A program made the translations under genes and the position numbers. A stretch of DNA of 64,000 nucleotides. Origin: Nelumbo lutea (Eukaryota; Streptophyta; Magnoliopsida; Proteales; Nelumbonaceae). The stretch spans positions 64,638,383 to 64,702,382 of the forward strand of contig JAKGHH010000002.1 of assembly GCA_022828595.1 (NCBI GenBank). Reading direction: 5' to 3'. The notes beneath the pieces were generated by a model. That model saw only the letters and a program-made list of their open reading frames with translations, was not told the origin of the DNA and did no database searches. Shown here piece after piece: positions 31,521 through 41,797 of the stretch. Each line of letters opens with the position of its first letter. Within the stretch, counting starts at the first letter, position 1.

Positions 31521-32272
31521 AGAGTAAGTACAGATGTATATTTTGATCCGAGTGTTAAACTGCATAAGTATAAGTTCGTGAAATTTTTGTACAATATTTG
31601 GTACTTCATCCTGGGATTTCATAAGGTAAATCCAGGTGTAACGAGAGAAATCATCAATGAAAAGAATGAAATATTTGTAACCCCCCATAGTAGGTAAATG
31701 ATATGCCCCCCACACATCAGAGTGCACAATATGGAAAGGAGAAACAGTTCTTTTATTACTCACTGAAAAAGATTGTCTACAATGTTTTGCAAGTTCACAT
31801 GACTCACAATGAGGACTCGATAAGGATATTCCCTTAAACATTTCTGGAAACAAATGACTCAAAGCTGAAAAAGACAAATGACCACATCTGAAATGACATA
31901 TCATGACTCTTTTAACTGACTCTGATAAAACAGACTCCAAAGCTACTCCACTAGGTAATCCAAGACTTTGATCAGAGACATCCAGCAAATATATCACATT
32001 CGCCTCATGGCCACTCCCAATCATCCTCTGAGACTTCAGGTCCTGAAAAAAACACAATAAGTAGGAAAGAAGGCTATGCTGCAGTTCATTGATTTTGTTA
32101 AACTACTAATAGATAAAAGGTTAGTACTAAGTTTGGGAACATGAAGGACAGAGGATAATACAAGTGAATTCCCCTTGCCAAAGATGGGAGCAAGAGACCC
32201 ATCGGCAAGAGAAATCTTCTCTCTACCCGAGAGGAGCTGGTATGAACAAAAAAGGTTGGGTATGCTAGTCAT
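31521..32272 (-). pseudogene. Copia-E pre-integrase and truncated integrase
   Basis: SLADGSLAPIFGKG, SSVLHVPKLSTNLLSISSL and CVFFRTL/CFFQDLKSQRMIGSGHEANVIYLL lead to CHFRCGHLSFSALSHL and CESCELAKHCRQSF, an intact CxxC of the zinc finger. The core starts with VHSDVWGAYHLPTMGGYKYF and YTWIYLMKSQDEVP, then stops at QFNTRIKI before the second catalytic Asp. A frameshift near 32045 joins two frames. Confidence 0.83.
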
Positions 32273-33414
32273 ATGGTCTAATGCACCAAAATCTATGATC
32301 CAAGGAATTCTACGATTACCTAAGGCTGTAGCATGATTTGCAGAAGCACGAATACCTGAATGGGCAAAAGAAGATGTAGAGGGATGCCTGAAGAGGAAGA
32401 TGCAACAGTAGACTCCAAGTGGTTTATCAACTTCCCATATCTCTCAAATTCTGCCTTCACTGTTGCTAGTTATTCCATAGCCGATTTTTCTTCACATTCA
32501 GATATTGTAACAACATTTGCATTATTGGGCTTTTCAGACTGACCACCCTTCTTAAAGTTGTTGTTGTTCCAAAACCTCTCAGGAAGAAGATCTAGATGAA
32601 GCTTCCAACAAGAATCCTTAGTATGTTTCGGCTTCTTGCAGTATTCACATATCACCTCCTTTTTTTCATTTAGCCCTTTTGGTTTTATTCCAGCATGTGC
32701 AAAATGTTCTAGAGGAGGCGGGGTCTGTAGCTAGACCTGTCGCCTGCTCTCTTCACTGCTCACCATAGAGTATGCCTGAGCAAGTGACACTTCATCCTTG
32801 GCCAGGATATTCTATCTTGTAATATCAAATTCAGGATTGAGTCCTGTAAGAAACTCAAACACCCAGATTCTTTCCACAAATTTCCTAAAAGTTTCTGCAT
32901 CTTTGGTGCTTTCCCATACAAATGCTTCCATAACATCTGTCTCCTGCCATAGTGACTTCAACATCGAATAGTAGACAGCCACACTCTTCTCCCCCTGTTT
33001 TAAATTTTCCACATCATTCTTCAGTTTATAGGCCCTTGCAACATTTAATTTCTGAGAGTATGTCTCTATCACACTATCCCAAATCTCCTTGGCTGAAGTC
33101 ATCCACAGGTAATGTTGACTTATGTGGGGCTGCAAAGAGTTTACCAACCACCCAATAACTGTGTAGTTATCCTGCATCCATTTCTCATATGTAGGATCAA
33201 TCTCATTCGGCATCACCTTACTACCCCTTAGAAACCCTAATTTACCTCTACTACAGACATGGATCTTAATAGATTGTGCCCAAGCAAGGTAATTTGTTCC
33301 GTCAAGTTTAATTGTAGTCACTCCTGTTAGAATGGAATCTACGGGACCAACCCCCGACACCGGGATCTGCTTCGCCTCACTTCCAGATTGCTCCATTAAA
33401 CAAACGAAAATCAA
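32273..33414 (-). pseudogene. Copia-E gag and protease region
   Basis: Gag starts at an ATG at about 33393 (MEQSGSEAKQIPVSGVG) with the motif LDGTNYLAWAQSIKIHV and runs to FEFLTGLNPEFDITR, stopping at 32812. The zinc knuckle CEYCKKPKHTKDSC lies near 32610-32650 in another frame. The protease site near 32280-32300 reads IDFGALDHMT, with the triad changed from DSG to DFG. Frameshifts and a stop separate the parts. Confidence 0.82.
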
Positions 33415-33859
33415 AAAACAATGTTTTCAACCTTTATAGACCTAACTAAGGTCAGTCAAGCACTCCAAAGTCCAAAAACTAGGGTTTCACCTTACCTGGC
33501 CTCTAGGGAAAAAGAAAGAAGAGGTAGCTACTCAAACCAGAGCTATCCAAACCACTTCCAACTGCAGCTGCCCACTTTTGGAGATAAAAAGGAACCCTCC
33601 AAGACTTGAGCGCCACACCCAAACAACCTCTTCAACCCATAACTGGAAATTCTCTAGTCGGCTAGGGTTTTGGGAAAAAGATCTGCAGTCCCACTTTCTT
33701 GGCAATCTTCGGTCAGATTCTAACTCTCCAAACCCTCTACCAACTAGGCAAACAAGATCTCTAAATAATCAACAATTTATCTCTCCATACACCTTTCGAT
33801 TAGAAAAAAAGTGCATGGGAAAAAAAGAAAAAAAAAAGGGAAAAACAGAAGGGAGACCC
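33415..33859 (-). other. Copia-E 5' leader
   Basis: Untranslated leader between gag and the PBS, with an A-rich segment near 33815-33850. No gene. Confidence 0.6.
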
Positions 33860-33871
33860 GCTCTGATACCA
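33860..33871 (-). other. primer binding site of Copia-E
   Basis: The minus strand reads TGGTATCAGAGC directly next to the LTR. Confidence 0.9.
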
Positions 33872-34222
33872 AGATGTGATTTAAACCAATAAAATTAGTA
33901 GAATATTTCAAATTAAAGCAAAAGAAAGTAAGGAAGAAGAAGAAGACATCAAGCAGAAGAAAGAAGATTGGAGAAGAAAGGAGAAAGAAAGGAAGAGTTC
34001 GATAATCTCCTCTTTCCCCCACTAATCTTTTAATAAACTTACTTAAGTTACATAATTTATAAGATTGCCCTTAAGTAGGCGTCCACATCAGCACTATACT
34101 TAGAAAACATAAACTAGAGCTAAAGGCCCATAAAGAAAAGGCCCAATAAGAAAACATAACAAGAAAGAACTAATAAGAAAGACACTAATGGGCTAGGGCC
34201 CATTCGGCCCAATCTCTCTACA
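33872..34222 (-). repeat. 5' LTR of Copia-E
   Basis: The minus strand starts TGTAGAGAGATTGGGCC, similar to the TGTAGAGAAC start of Copia-A, and the LTR ends at the PBS. The length is about 351 bp. No partner LTR is present. Confidence 0.75.
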
Positions 34223-34427
34223 AATACTCCAGGCGATAGTGAAATAACATATAAAACCTTCTAGGTTAAACTTAAAATAACAACATACGTTTATAATGAT
34301 ACTCTAACCAACCTAAAGAATACTCAAACACTAAATCAAATTGGTTAATATATCTTTATCATGTCACATTTAATGTATACTAGAACTGTACACTGTACAA
34401 ACAAATCGGGTTCACCCAAGAAGTTCT
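34223..34427. other. AT-rich spacer
   Basis: No gene or repeat recognised. Confidence 0.5.
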
Positions 34428-34590
34428 TTTTTTTTTAAGAATAAAAAGGAAATTCATTAAAATAAAAAAGATGTAGTACATCTCAAAATATTGGTTGTCT
34501 AGATGACAAACCATCTGCTTAACAGGATTACACTGAAAATGAATCAAAATTACATGGACTCAATTCCGAAGTATTCCAGAAGTTCTCTAA
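34428..34590 (-). mobile_element. LINE 3' tail, minus strand
   Basis: On the minus strand this ends in TTTTAATGAATTTCCTTTTTATTC followed by a poly-A run (plus-strand T-run at 34428-34438), the usual look of a LINE 3' UTR and tail. No coding part is left. Confidence 0.45.
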
Positions 34591-34790
34591 CAGATCTTCC
34601 TTGTGCACTTGGTCTAACTCTGTGGCTAATAATTTGGCAATGCAGGGGCCTTCAAGGAGAGCTTTTTTGGGTTGTATTGTAACTTTTGAACTTGGTTGGG
34701 GTCAACACTCATATCTGAGTGGTTGACAGAGTATGATGATTAATTACTATTTTTAATGAAAGTCACCGTTTCTAATGAGAAAAAAAAAAT
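34591..34790 (+). mobile_element. LINE 3' end with A-tail, plus strand
   Basis: The plus strand reads SNSVANNLAMQGPSRRAF (near 34612-34665), resembling the RNase H end A-x-x-L-A-x-x-G of L1-type LINEs, then a short UTR and a poly-A run near 34780-34789. Confidence 0.4.
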
Positions 34791-34827
34791 GATAGAGTCC
34801 AGGGACCCTATTGAGAAAATAAAGAGT

Positions 34828-34857
34828 TTTCATGCTTTATGCACAAAGATGATAGCT
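34828..34857. repeat. left target-site duplication of the RTE copy (30 bp)
   Basis: The 30 bases from TTTCATGCTTTATGC to GATGATAGCT recur exactly at 35314-35343. The match extends further left with one indel (AAAGAGT and AAAGAGTG). Confidence 0.88.
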
Positions 34858-35313
34858 CATCATCATCATCCAAGCCTTATCCCAACTATACGGGGTTGGC
34901 TATATGAATCCTGTTTCGCCATTCAGTTCTGTTTAATGTCATATCCATTGTTAAATTATTGGCACTTAAATCATATCTTACTATTTCTATCCATGTCCTT
35001 TTTTGGTCTACCCCTAGCCCTTCTAGCCCCTTCAACTTGCAGTAAATAATTTCTTATTACAGGTGCTGTTGGTGGTCTTCTATGCATGTGATAAAACCAT
35101 CTTAGTCTACGTTCTTTCATTTATCACCTATTGGAGATTTGGAGCTATTCCTAGGTTCCTTCAAATGACTTCATTTCTGATCCTATTTTTTCTAGATTTT
35201 CTACTCATCCATATGCATTTTTGCCACACTCATTTTTTGGATATGTTGTTTCTTGACTGCCCAACACCCTGCTCCATAGCTGGCCTTACAACAGTTCCCT
35301 ATCACAAAGAGTG
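34858..35313 (-). mobile_element. short 5'-truncated RTE-clade LINE
   Basis: On the minus strand the 3' end reads GTTGGGATAAGGCTTGGATGATGATGATG, the plant RTE ending with a short ATG-type microsatellite instead of poly-A. Coding remains upstream are recognisable as the RTE C-terminus: TWIEIVRYDLSANNLTMD...MAKQDSYSQP, then further upstream a broken RLRWxGHV-like segment. The copy is about 450 bp and flanked by a TSD of at least 30 bp. Confidence 0.75.
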
Positions 35314-35343
35314 TTTCATGCTTTATGCACAAAGATGATAGCT
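35314..35343. repeat. right target-site duplication of the RTE copy
   Basis: Exact copy of 34828-34857. Confidence 0.88.
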
Positions 35344-36025
35344 AATGAGGAAAAATATAGTCTAAATTCAACAGACAACCAAAGAACAATGGACTTGATC
35401 ACAGAATTGAATATGAATGATCATAATACAGAACCAATAGACAAAAAAGCAATACATGTTTGACAAAACATCATATGAAAAACACAACATAAAAGTCATT
35501 TCCATAAATGAATTTAGTTTAACAAAAGGGAAAAAAGATACTTAAAAGAAAATGGTAGTGGAGGTATGGTAATGAAAGTGAAGCCCTTGAGAGGAGTATA
35601 ATCCATGAAAAGTATGGTGAAGCTGCACAAGAATGGGCAACTGCCTCTGTCCAATCCTCCTATGGCTCGATGTATGCAAGAGTATGAACAAAAAGGCAAG
35701 ATGAATTCTCCCAACTCATCTCCTTTAAGCCTGGTATTGGGAATCAGATAAAAATTTTGGCTTGATAGATGGGGTGATCTGAGTCCTTTAAGCCAATCTT
35801 ATTCCCAAATATTTAGTACAGCTGTGGACAGGAATGCCTTCATCATTGATTGCTATGAGTTGGTAAAGGGCCACCTTGTCTGGACACCAAATCTCAGGTG
35901 CAGTATCCATGATTAGGAGATGGAAGGATTATGGCCCTCATGGGGGAATTAAATCAGGTGAATTTACAAATACAATCTAAGGACAAAAGATGTTGAACTG
36001 TTGAAAATTCAGGAGAATTCACAGT

Positions 36026-36040
36026 AAAATCCTTTTATAA
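36026..36040. repeat. left target-site duplication of the nested LINE tail
   Basis: AAAATCCTTTTATAA; the partner at 36220-36234 is AAAATCCGTTTATAA (one mismatch). Confidence 0.75.
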
Positions 36041-36219
36041 AATATGGTGGATAGTTTGGAAAAACAAGGAGTTCACAAACAGAAAATGTATTGGGCACAA
36101 TTGTAATAGGGTGGTGGATGTTATGTAATGGGTCATTTCAGATTTTCACAACATCTTGTTGTAACCTTTTTTTTTTATTTTAAGTAATTCATGAGTGATT
36201 TTCTTTGTTGCTGATAAAA
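36041..36219 (+). mobile_element. 179-bp LINE 3' fragment nested in LINE-2
   Basis: It contains the family's ORF2 end (TATTGGGCACAATTGTAATAG, near 36090), a 3' UTR and a short A-tail, and has a 15-bp TSD on both sides. Removing it restores the LINE-2 reading across the site. Confidence 0.75.
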
Positions 36220-36234
36220 AAAATCCGTTTATAA
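36220..36234. repeat. right target-site duplication of the nested LINE tail
   Basis: AAAATCCGTTTATAA, one mismatch from 36026-36040. Confidence 0.75.
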
Positions 36235-36659
36235 GGTTCTGGCGGGGCATCACCTTGAAGATATTCATTGGAAATGGATTTGGAGAGTAGGTATTCCCTC
36301 CAAAATAGCTTTTTCTTCCCTGTGGACAGCCATTCTAGACAGGACTGCCACCATAGGTTTCAAAAGGTATGATGTTGGGTAACTGCTGTTACCATTGTGG
36401 AACAATGGAAGAATCTATGCACCACCTGTTGATTCATTGTAATGAGTCTTACAGCATTTGGACATGCTTCCTAAGGCTGTTTGGATGTAGCTGGGCAATA
36501 TCATTGTACTGCTCTTGGTCCCTGAAAGGTTTAAGTAAAAGGTGCAAGGTTCAATATCAACTATCTCCTGCAGTAATCTGTTGGTCTTTATGGACAGAAC
36601 ACAACATCAGAACTTTTGAAGGGAAGAAATTGGAGAATGGCACTTCGGTTGCTATGACT

Positions 36660-36706
36660 AGGAGTGTTCATTATGTGGTCCAAATTGCCAAACCAAACCA
36701 TAAACC

Positions 36707-36773
<67 letters not shown>

Positions 36774-36957
36774 TAATAAAATATATTATATTAATATGGA
36801 ATATATAATAAAATAAACTCTTGAAACTATATTTGATGATTAATGGAATTGACCTTATGGTCTTAAAAATATATCGTTCTAAGCAAATTTGATGTTTACA
36901 TAGCATATCAATTATAATCAAGAATCTTCAAGAAGGAGAGAAGCTTGGAGGTGCTAA
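36660..36957. other. AT-rich insertion in LINE-2
   Basis: It begins GGAGTGTTCATTATGTGG, passes AAACCAAACCATAAACC and a (TA)n tract, and ends near GAGGTGCTAATTG. It separates two parts of LINE-2 coding sequence. The AAACC-type motif is seen again at 37598-37745 with an end like GAACAGTGAACCCC, so both could belong to one class of MITE. No clean terminal repeat or TSD was found. Confidence 0.4.
36712..36767. repeat. (TA)n microsatellite
   Basis: About 56 bases of perfect TA dinucleotides. Confidence 0.95.
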
Positions 36958-37600
36958 TTGATTACTCTTAAAGTTGCTCATTGGGTAGGAACCTTGAAAC
37001 TTTTTTCAGACTTTGGAGTGGAGGATCTTTTCTGGAATTGGGGGGCAGTTGTTGGCTCTTCCTCTAGGAAACAAAAAACGCTAGAGGTCTGGTCACCCCT
37101 TATGGTTGGATGGAATAAGCTGAACTTTGATGGTAGTAGTATGGGTAACCCAAGTCCCTTAGGTATTGGAGGGGTTATTAGGGATGAGGGAAGCAATATT
37201 AATTCTTCATTTTCAGGCCCAATTGAGAAAGGTGATTCAGTTTTGGCAGCAATTTATGGGGTAGAAAAGGCTAAAGAATTGGGAACTGGCAGATTGGTTA
37301 TCAAAGGGGATTCGAAGATAGTTGTGGGATGACTTAAAAAAGGAGAGGATGCAACTTGGAAGCTAAGGAATGATTTCCATAGATTTCTGTGGCTGTCAAA
37401 AGACATGAACATCCAAATACGTTGATTAAAAGGTCTGCAAACAGCTTGGCGGGCAACTTAACCAAACAAGGCATTCAAAGACAGTTTATGTATTGGGCTC
37501 AATTGTAATATGAATTGGGTGGCTTGCCTTGTATTGGGCATGTTTATTGTTCACAACTCCTTGTTCTATCTTTCTTCCTTTAATCATTAATAAATCACTT

Positions 37601-38250
37601 CCAAACCATATTAGAAACCACATTAAACCATAATAAAACAGTTTGCTTTGGTTTGGCTTCTAAACCAAAACGATTCGGTATTCTCAGACCATATTTTACT
37701 GGTTTGGCCTGAGATCTTCTCCAAACCACACCAAACCGAACAGTGAACCCCATTCGCTAAGACTGAAAGGCTTCTCAGTTCTCACTTTTTGGGCTTGCAA
37801 TGTCAAAGAATTATCTGGAGTCTCCTATCAACATCTCAATGGTCACTAGCATAATATTTTGGGGGACAAAGATTTTGTAGTATGATACTCTTCTATGCAG
37901 CTTAACATGAAAATTCAGGAGTATGCAGATTGAAATTATCTTTTGATTTGAGGGAAGCTCTCCCACTTTTAATACATCTTATTTACTTTTCAGAAAAAAA
38001 AAAAAAAAAGAACAGATATGGAGGCAAAGATAATATGAAATTAAACATAAAACATCTTTCTTAGAAAAAGAATAGCTTGAATTTACTATTTCTTAGGCAA
38101 CAAACTTACCTGAAAAATAGAGAAGTTAATTCTATGTTCGGATATAAGATGGGTAAGGATGTTTACACTACACAAAGTAAGGTTTACCACTTGTACAAGA
38201 CATACTAGACCAAAACTTGAATGCCAATGAAGGCACTTTTTTTTCTTGAC
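37601..38250. other. intergenic stretch downstream of the F-box gene
   Basis: 37601-37750 is rich in AAACCA/AAACCG motifs (possible MITE remnant). 37751-38160 shows an A-run near 37994-38009 and no gene. The last ~80 bases (from about 38170) are the F-box gene's 3' flank and are duplicated at 41359-41430. Confidence 0.5.
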
Positions 38251-39510
38251 TCATTCATATTCAAATTGCACCTCTACATGCATATATTTCCTCATGAGCC
38301 GAACAATGGATGAAGTAAAATTGGCCAAGATATTGCATTCTTCATGTATTTTAGTCTCTGAAACAACCCCATGGATGACCAGCTTTTTAAGATTAGGGCA
38401 TCTCTCAAGCAGTTCTGCAACCCAGTGAGAAAAGAGATCACTAATAAAAGTCCATCCAAGTTCTAGTACAACAACATTCTCCAATTGAGATGATCCTTGC
38501 AAACCACAGTGACGAACTCCATCTCTTAAATCATAACTTAAGGAAAGATGGGTGAGCTGAGGAAAGCAAACAGCAATTGTTTCTATATCCACAATCTCAT
38601 CCTCATCATCAAAAATCACACCCCAAAGTCGAAGCTTTCTTAATTTTGATGATCTTGAAATCATCTGATAAAACTCTGGCCACATGATTATGAAGTTGCT
38701 GATATCTATGATCTCAAGATTCTCAGTACTCTCACCAATATCAAGATGAATGACACTGACATCATCAATCTTCAGATGCTTCAAGGTCCCCTTGCCCATA
38801 AGCTCAAAAAGTTCAAGTGCACAATCCTTCAAATGTAAAGTATCAAGACTACCTGCCTCTAATATAAACTTATCCAAGCCGATTGATTCGATGTAAATGT
38901 CCTTCAATGTTGGACTGCCCAGTTCCATTGTCGTTTGTGCATCTGACATCGCAATCTCTAGACTGATAAGAACCAATACCTCAATCTTTGGGCAAGCACT
39001 GAGAAGGCGGCTCAGATCTAAAGTTGAGATACTGACATAACTTAATGACAGGAATTTCAGGCATGGGAATTTCTGGTAACTTGGTTCAACACCTGTGATA
39101 GAATTATGAGCCAACACCAGCACTTCCAGTTTCTGCCTACCACACTTTTCAAGAATATTAACATTTGGGGTAGTCCGGACACTATACCGCAGACAACGCA
39201 AGGTTTCCCGTGTATACATGAGCCAGGCAATAACTGGAGCAGCTGAGAATTCATCCACATCATCCATAAAAATAGATAAGCTCTGTAAACCATTTGTTTG
39301 GAATATTGTTTGGGTTATAAGGATCTCCAATCTACTAGTTGTGAGATCACGGTACACAGGCCAGTCATAGGAGTTGAATGAAAGTGTGTGAAGATGATTC
39401 TGGTAGGCTTCCCTCCACTTCTGACAAGTTGCAGATGCAATCACCACATCTCTAGCAGCTCCAAGCCGGGATAGTATGTTTCCAATCACTTCCACAGGAA
39501 GGTTCTCCAT
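38251..39510 (-). CDS. F-box/RNI-like (leucine-rich) protein, intact
   Basis: The product is a 419-aa protein in one exon. Residues 1-40 form an F-box (MENLPVEVIGNILSRLGAARDVV...CQKWREA), the surface that binds SKP1/ASK adaptors. The rest is a series of leucine-rich RNI-type repeats (for example LKFLSLSYVSISTLDLSRLL, LTHLSLSYDL, LEELLERCPNLKKLVIHG-like units) ending in MRKYMHVEVQFEYE. In sequence and length it closely resembles the Arabidopsis F-box/RNI-like protein At1g67190, judged from memory. It probably selects substrates for an SCF ubiquitin ligase in the cytoplasm or nucleus; the substrate is unknown. The start is the ATG at 39510; the two codons upstream (TTG ATT) are in frame but not a normal start. 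It is the parent-like copy of the eleven truncated copies to its right. Confidence 0.93.
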   Translation of the reverse strand: MENLPVEVIGNILSRLGAARDVVIASATCQKWREAYQNHLHTLSFNSYDWPVYRDLTTSRLEILITQTIFQTNGLQSLSIFMDDVDEFSAAPVIAWLMYTRETLRCLRYSVRTTPNVNILEKCGRQKLEVLVLAHNSITGVEPSYQKFPCLKFLSLSYVSISTLDLSRLLSACPKIEVLVLISLEIAMSDAQTTMELGSPTLKDIYIESIGLDKFILEAGSLDTLHLKDCALELFELMGKGTLKHLKIDDVSVIHLDIGESTENLEIIDISNFIIMWPEFYQMISRSSKLRKLRLWGVIFDDEDEIVDIETIAVCFPQLTHLSLSYDLRDGVRHCGLQGSSQLENVVVLELGWTFISDLFSHWVAELLERCPNLKKLVIHGVVSETKIHEECNILANFTSSIVRLMRKYMHVEVQFEYE

Positions 39511-40620
39511 AATCAAGTCACGAAGAAATAGTAACCAAATGAAATTTGTTAAATGCTATGATCTTTCAGGTTCTATCACACTCCAAGAGACCTTAGGGTA
39601 GCTCAGGACCGATGAAAATGAAGATAATCTATGCCCAAGTCCAGATGACCAAGATTGATGTAAAATCCACAATCTGTCTTTCTCTACATGTGACAAAGAT
39701 AACCAAGAAATTTATTAAAAATTTCAAACTCTATCAGATATCATGAATCAGAATGTCAAATCTTCCCAAACCCGGGATACTTTTTTTAATCAGAAATTTT
39801 GTAGCTAAAGAATTTCCAGATAAACCTTCTCTGTTTTTCACCGCCAATGACGGAGAACACAAAAGATTCAATCTTTAACATAATCACTGATCGTCGTAGA
39901 AAAATCAATCAATTAAATCAACTAAAAATAATATGTTTAGTACCGTATGAACGTCAAAACAAGCAACTGGGATTTGTAAAAGGAGATTCAAACATTAAAG
40001 ATTTTAATCAATTGCAGATACTCTAGAGCCAACAACCAGAAATCATGGAAGACAACTGAGCAAAAACCCAATAACAAATTCACCAAAAAATCAAAAGTAC
40101 AAATATGAAACCAGCATCTAGGTGTTATTCAGAAACAACCCACTAACCAGTTCTGGAAGAATTTGAGTTATTTGAAGAAAAAACAACGTAATGTCGAAAC
40201 AATATCCATCCGAGAGAAATCCAACAAAGTGCAATCTAGAATCTGGGTCACCAGCTTTACCAATAAAAAGAAAAAGAATCTGGGTCACCAGGGAATATAG
40301 AAGTCCAAGATCTTGTAAGAACTTCGAAGCCAATCTTTCGAACAGCCGAAATTCGAAGTCCAACCATCCCACACTCTACGAAGGATGCAGATAGGAATTT
40401 CTATATGAGGTGGCAAATCAAACGATCAAAGCAATGCATGACAGAGTGAGAGCGGGAGGGAGGGAAAGAGAGAGAGAGATGAATGGCACCAGCCTTAAGT
40501 AGACATGACGACGATCGACGAAGGATCAATTAAACTGAGAGGATTAAAATTTGGAGGATTTGAAGGAGCGAGGATAGAATAGAAATTTCAACTTCCACGG
40601 CTCTCACTTGTGAGTTAGGC
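39511..40620 (-). promoter_or_regulatory. 5' flank of the F-box gene: probable 5' UTR and promoter
   Basis: No other coding gene is supported here. On the minus strand a CT-rich block (plus strand GAGAGCGGGAGGGAGGGAAAGAGAGAGAG, about 40446-40480) resembles the pyrimidine patches near plant transcription starts, so transcription may begin near 40400-40480 with a long or spliced 5' UTR. Only about 60 bases next to the ATG are conserved in the truncated copies. An 84-codon frame at 40372-40118 is read as leader sequence or an upstream ORF, not a gene. Confidence 0.35.
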
Positions 40621-41358
40621 CCACTCAAGCATGCATTGAGAACGTCTAAGGGAGATGTATCCAACACACGTTTAAATGTGTTGTGAAGCATTTGTGAGGT
40701 GCATGGGAGCTAATTCGAATTCAATTCTCCATTCTCTTATCTATTCTTTCACTTAGAGGAAAAGTTGCTAAAATTTAATAAGACAAAAATAGCCATCAAT
40801 AATTTAATACATGCATTAAAAACAATAAATAAATAAAACTGAAAGGTTAAAAATGAAAATGGAAAAAATTACTGGAATACAAAAGAACATAGTTAAATGC
40901 ATAGCAGGCTAAGTGATCTACCTAAAAACAAATGGCGCCTCATTGCATGGTTATTATTAATGAGAGTCACATGTATGTGAGATCATGGTTTTCAAAACCG
41001 GATCCGATGGCTGGACTGAAAAAATTGGGAATCGTTTCATTTTATTCTAGAATCATTATTTTTCCAAAAATAGTTTATTTGACTAGCAAATTGCTGATTC
41101 GGACGGTCAAACCGTTGGACCGTCTAATGATTTTGGTCATTTTTTGTTTTTTTATTTTTTGTCAAAATAGGTCATTCGTTTCAATTCAAATAATCAGATC
41201 ATTTGACACGAGAACCAAACCCCTAATCAGTTCGTTGTCCCATTTAGTTTTAAAAACCTTATGTAAGGCACACCATATACCTATTATGTCATGTTTACAT
41301 CAGATGACCATGTTGGTAGTTAGGTTTGAGAAAACCATAAACAACCACTAATGTCATG
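40621..41358. other. intergenic stretch with a possible MITE
   Basis: About 40986-41262 has ends GGTTTTCAAAAC and (reverse complement of the right end) GGTTTTTAAAAC, suggesting a short inverted-repeat element of about 275 bp. No TSD could be fixed. The remainder is AT-rich without a gene. Confidence 0.4.
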
Positions 41359-41797
41359 CACAAAGTAAGATTTACCACCTGTATAGACCAAAACATAAAT
41401 GCCAATGAAGGCACTTTTTTTTCTTGACTCATTCATATTCAAATTACACCTCTACATGCATATACTTCCTCATGAGCCGAACAATGGATGAGGTAAAATT
41501 GGCCAAGATATCTACTGTGTGTTTTAGCCATTGAAACAAACCCATGGATGACCAGCTTTTTAAGATTAGGGCATCTCTCAAGCAGTTGTAGAGAGAAAAG
41601 ACATCATTAGGAATAGTCCACCCAAGTTTCAGTACAATAACATTCTCCAATTGAAATGATCCTTGTAAACCATAGCGAAGAACTCCATCTCTTAAATCAC
41701 GGTTTGGAAGAAGCACAAATACAAATATGTAGAGTATAAAACCTTGTATTTTGTATGTATTTGCACTGTTTATATTTGCATTTGTACTTTATCCAAG

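Larger units (their letters stand above)
31521..34222 (-). mobile_element. Copia-E: 5' half of a Copia element (LTR, gag, protease, start of integrase)
   Basis: A 5' LTR (33872-34222), a PBS (33860-33871), gag, zinc knuckle, protease and the first part of integrase are present on the minus strand. The element ends abruptly near 31530 after QFNTRIKI, so most of integrase, RT, RNase H and the 3' LTR are missing. It is related to Copia-A and Copia-C. Confidence 0.85.
35545..37520 (+). pseudogene. LINE-2 ORF2 remains
   Basis: If 36041-36234 is skipped, the reading FTVKSFYKVLAGHHLEDIHW runs straight into RVGIPSKIAFSSLWTAILDR and, after a frame change, CYHCGTMEESMHHLLIHC (C-x-x-C...H-x-x-x-x-C zinc motif). 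RNase H reads WNKLNFDGSSMGNPSPLGIGG, VEKAKELGTGRLVIKGDSK, ending at a stop after KIVVG (near 37332). The remaining helix is broken, and the ORF ended in ...YWAQL at ~37508. Not functional. Confidence 0.75.
35545..37600 (+). mobile_element. LINE-2: L1-type LINE remnant with later insertions
   Basis: The plus strand shows the linker after RT (GNQI-x-KFWLDRWGDLSPLSQSY, ~35738-35800), the KSFYK segment, the zinc region (~36240-36620) and RNase H (~37110-37330), in ORF2 order. A second LINE tail (36041-36219) and an AT-rich block (~36660-36957) interrupt it. The 3' end is near 37590 (TATTGGGCTCAATTGTAA stop, then an ATTAATAAATC-like tail). Its 5' end was not located. Confidence 0.75.

Noticed and set aside
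34858..34870. CAT/ATG repeat as an ordinary microsatellite
   Set aside because: Its place at the end of the RTE 3' sequence next to an exact 30-bp duplication shows it is the element's tail.
38246..38428. A 60-codon plus-strand frame at the F-box gene end
   Set aside because: It is antisense to the conserved C-terminus of the F-box protein and has no independent support.
39511..39516. An earlier start for the F-box protein (two more codons)
   Set aside because: The codons are TTG ATT; the ATG at 39510 gives 419 residues and matches the start context of the copies.
40118..40372. An 84-codon frame upstream of the F-box gene
   Set aside because: It has no recognised features and lies in the probable 5' UTR; it could be an upstream ORF, but there is no support for a gene.
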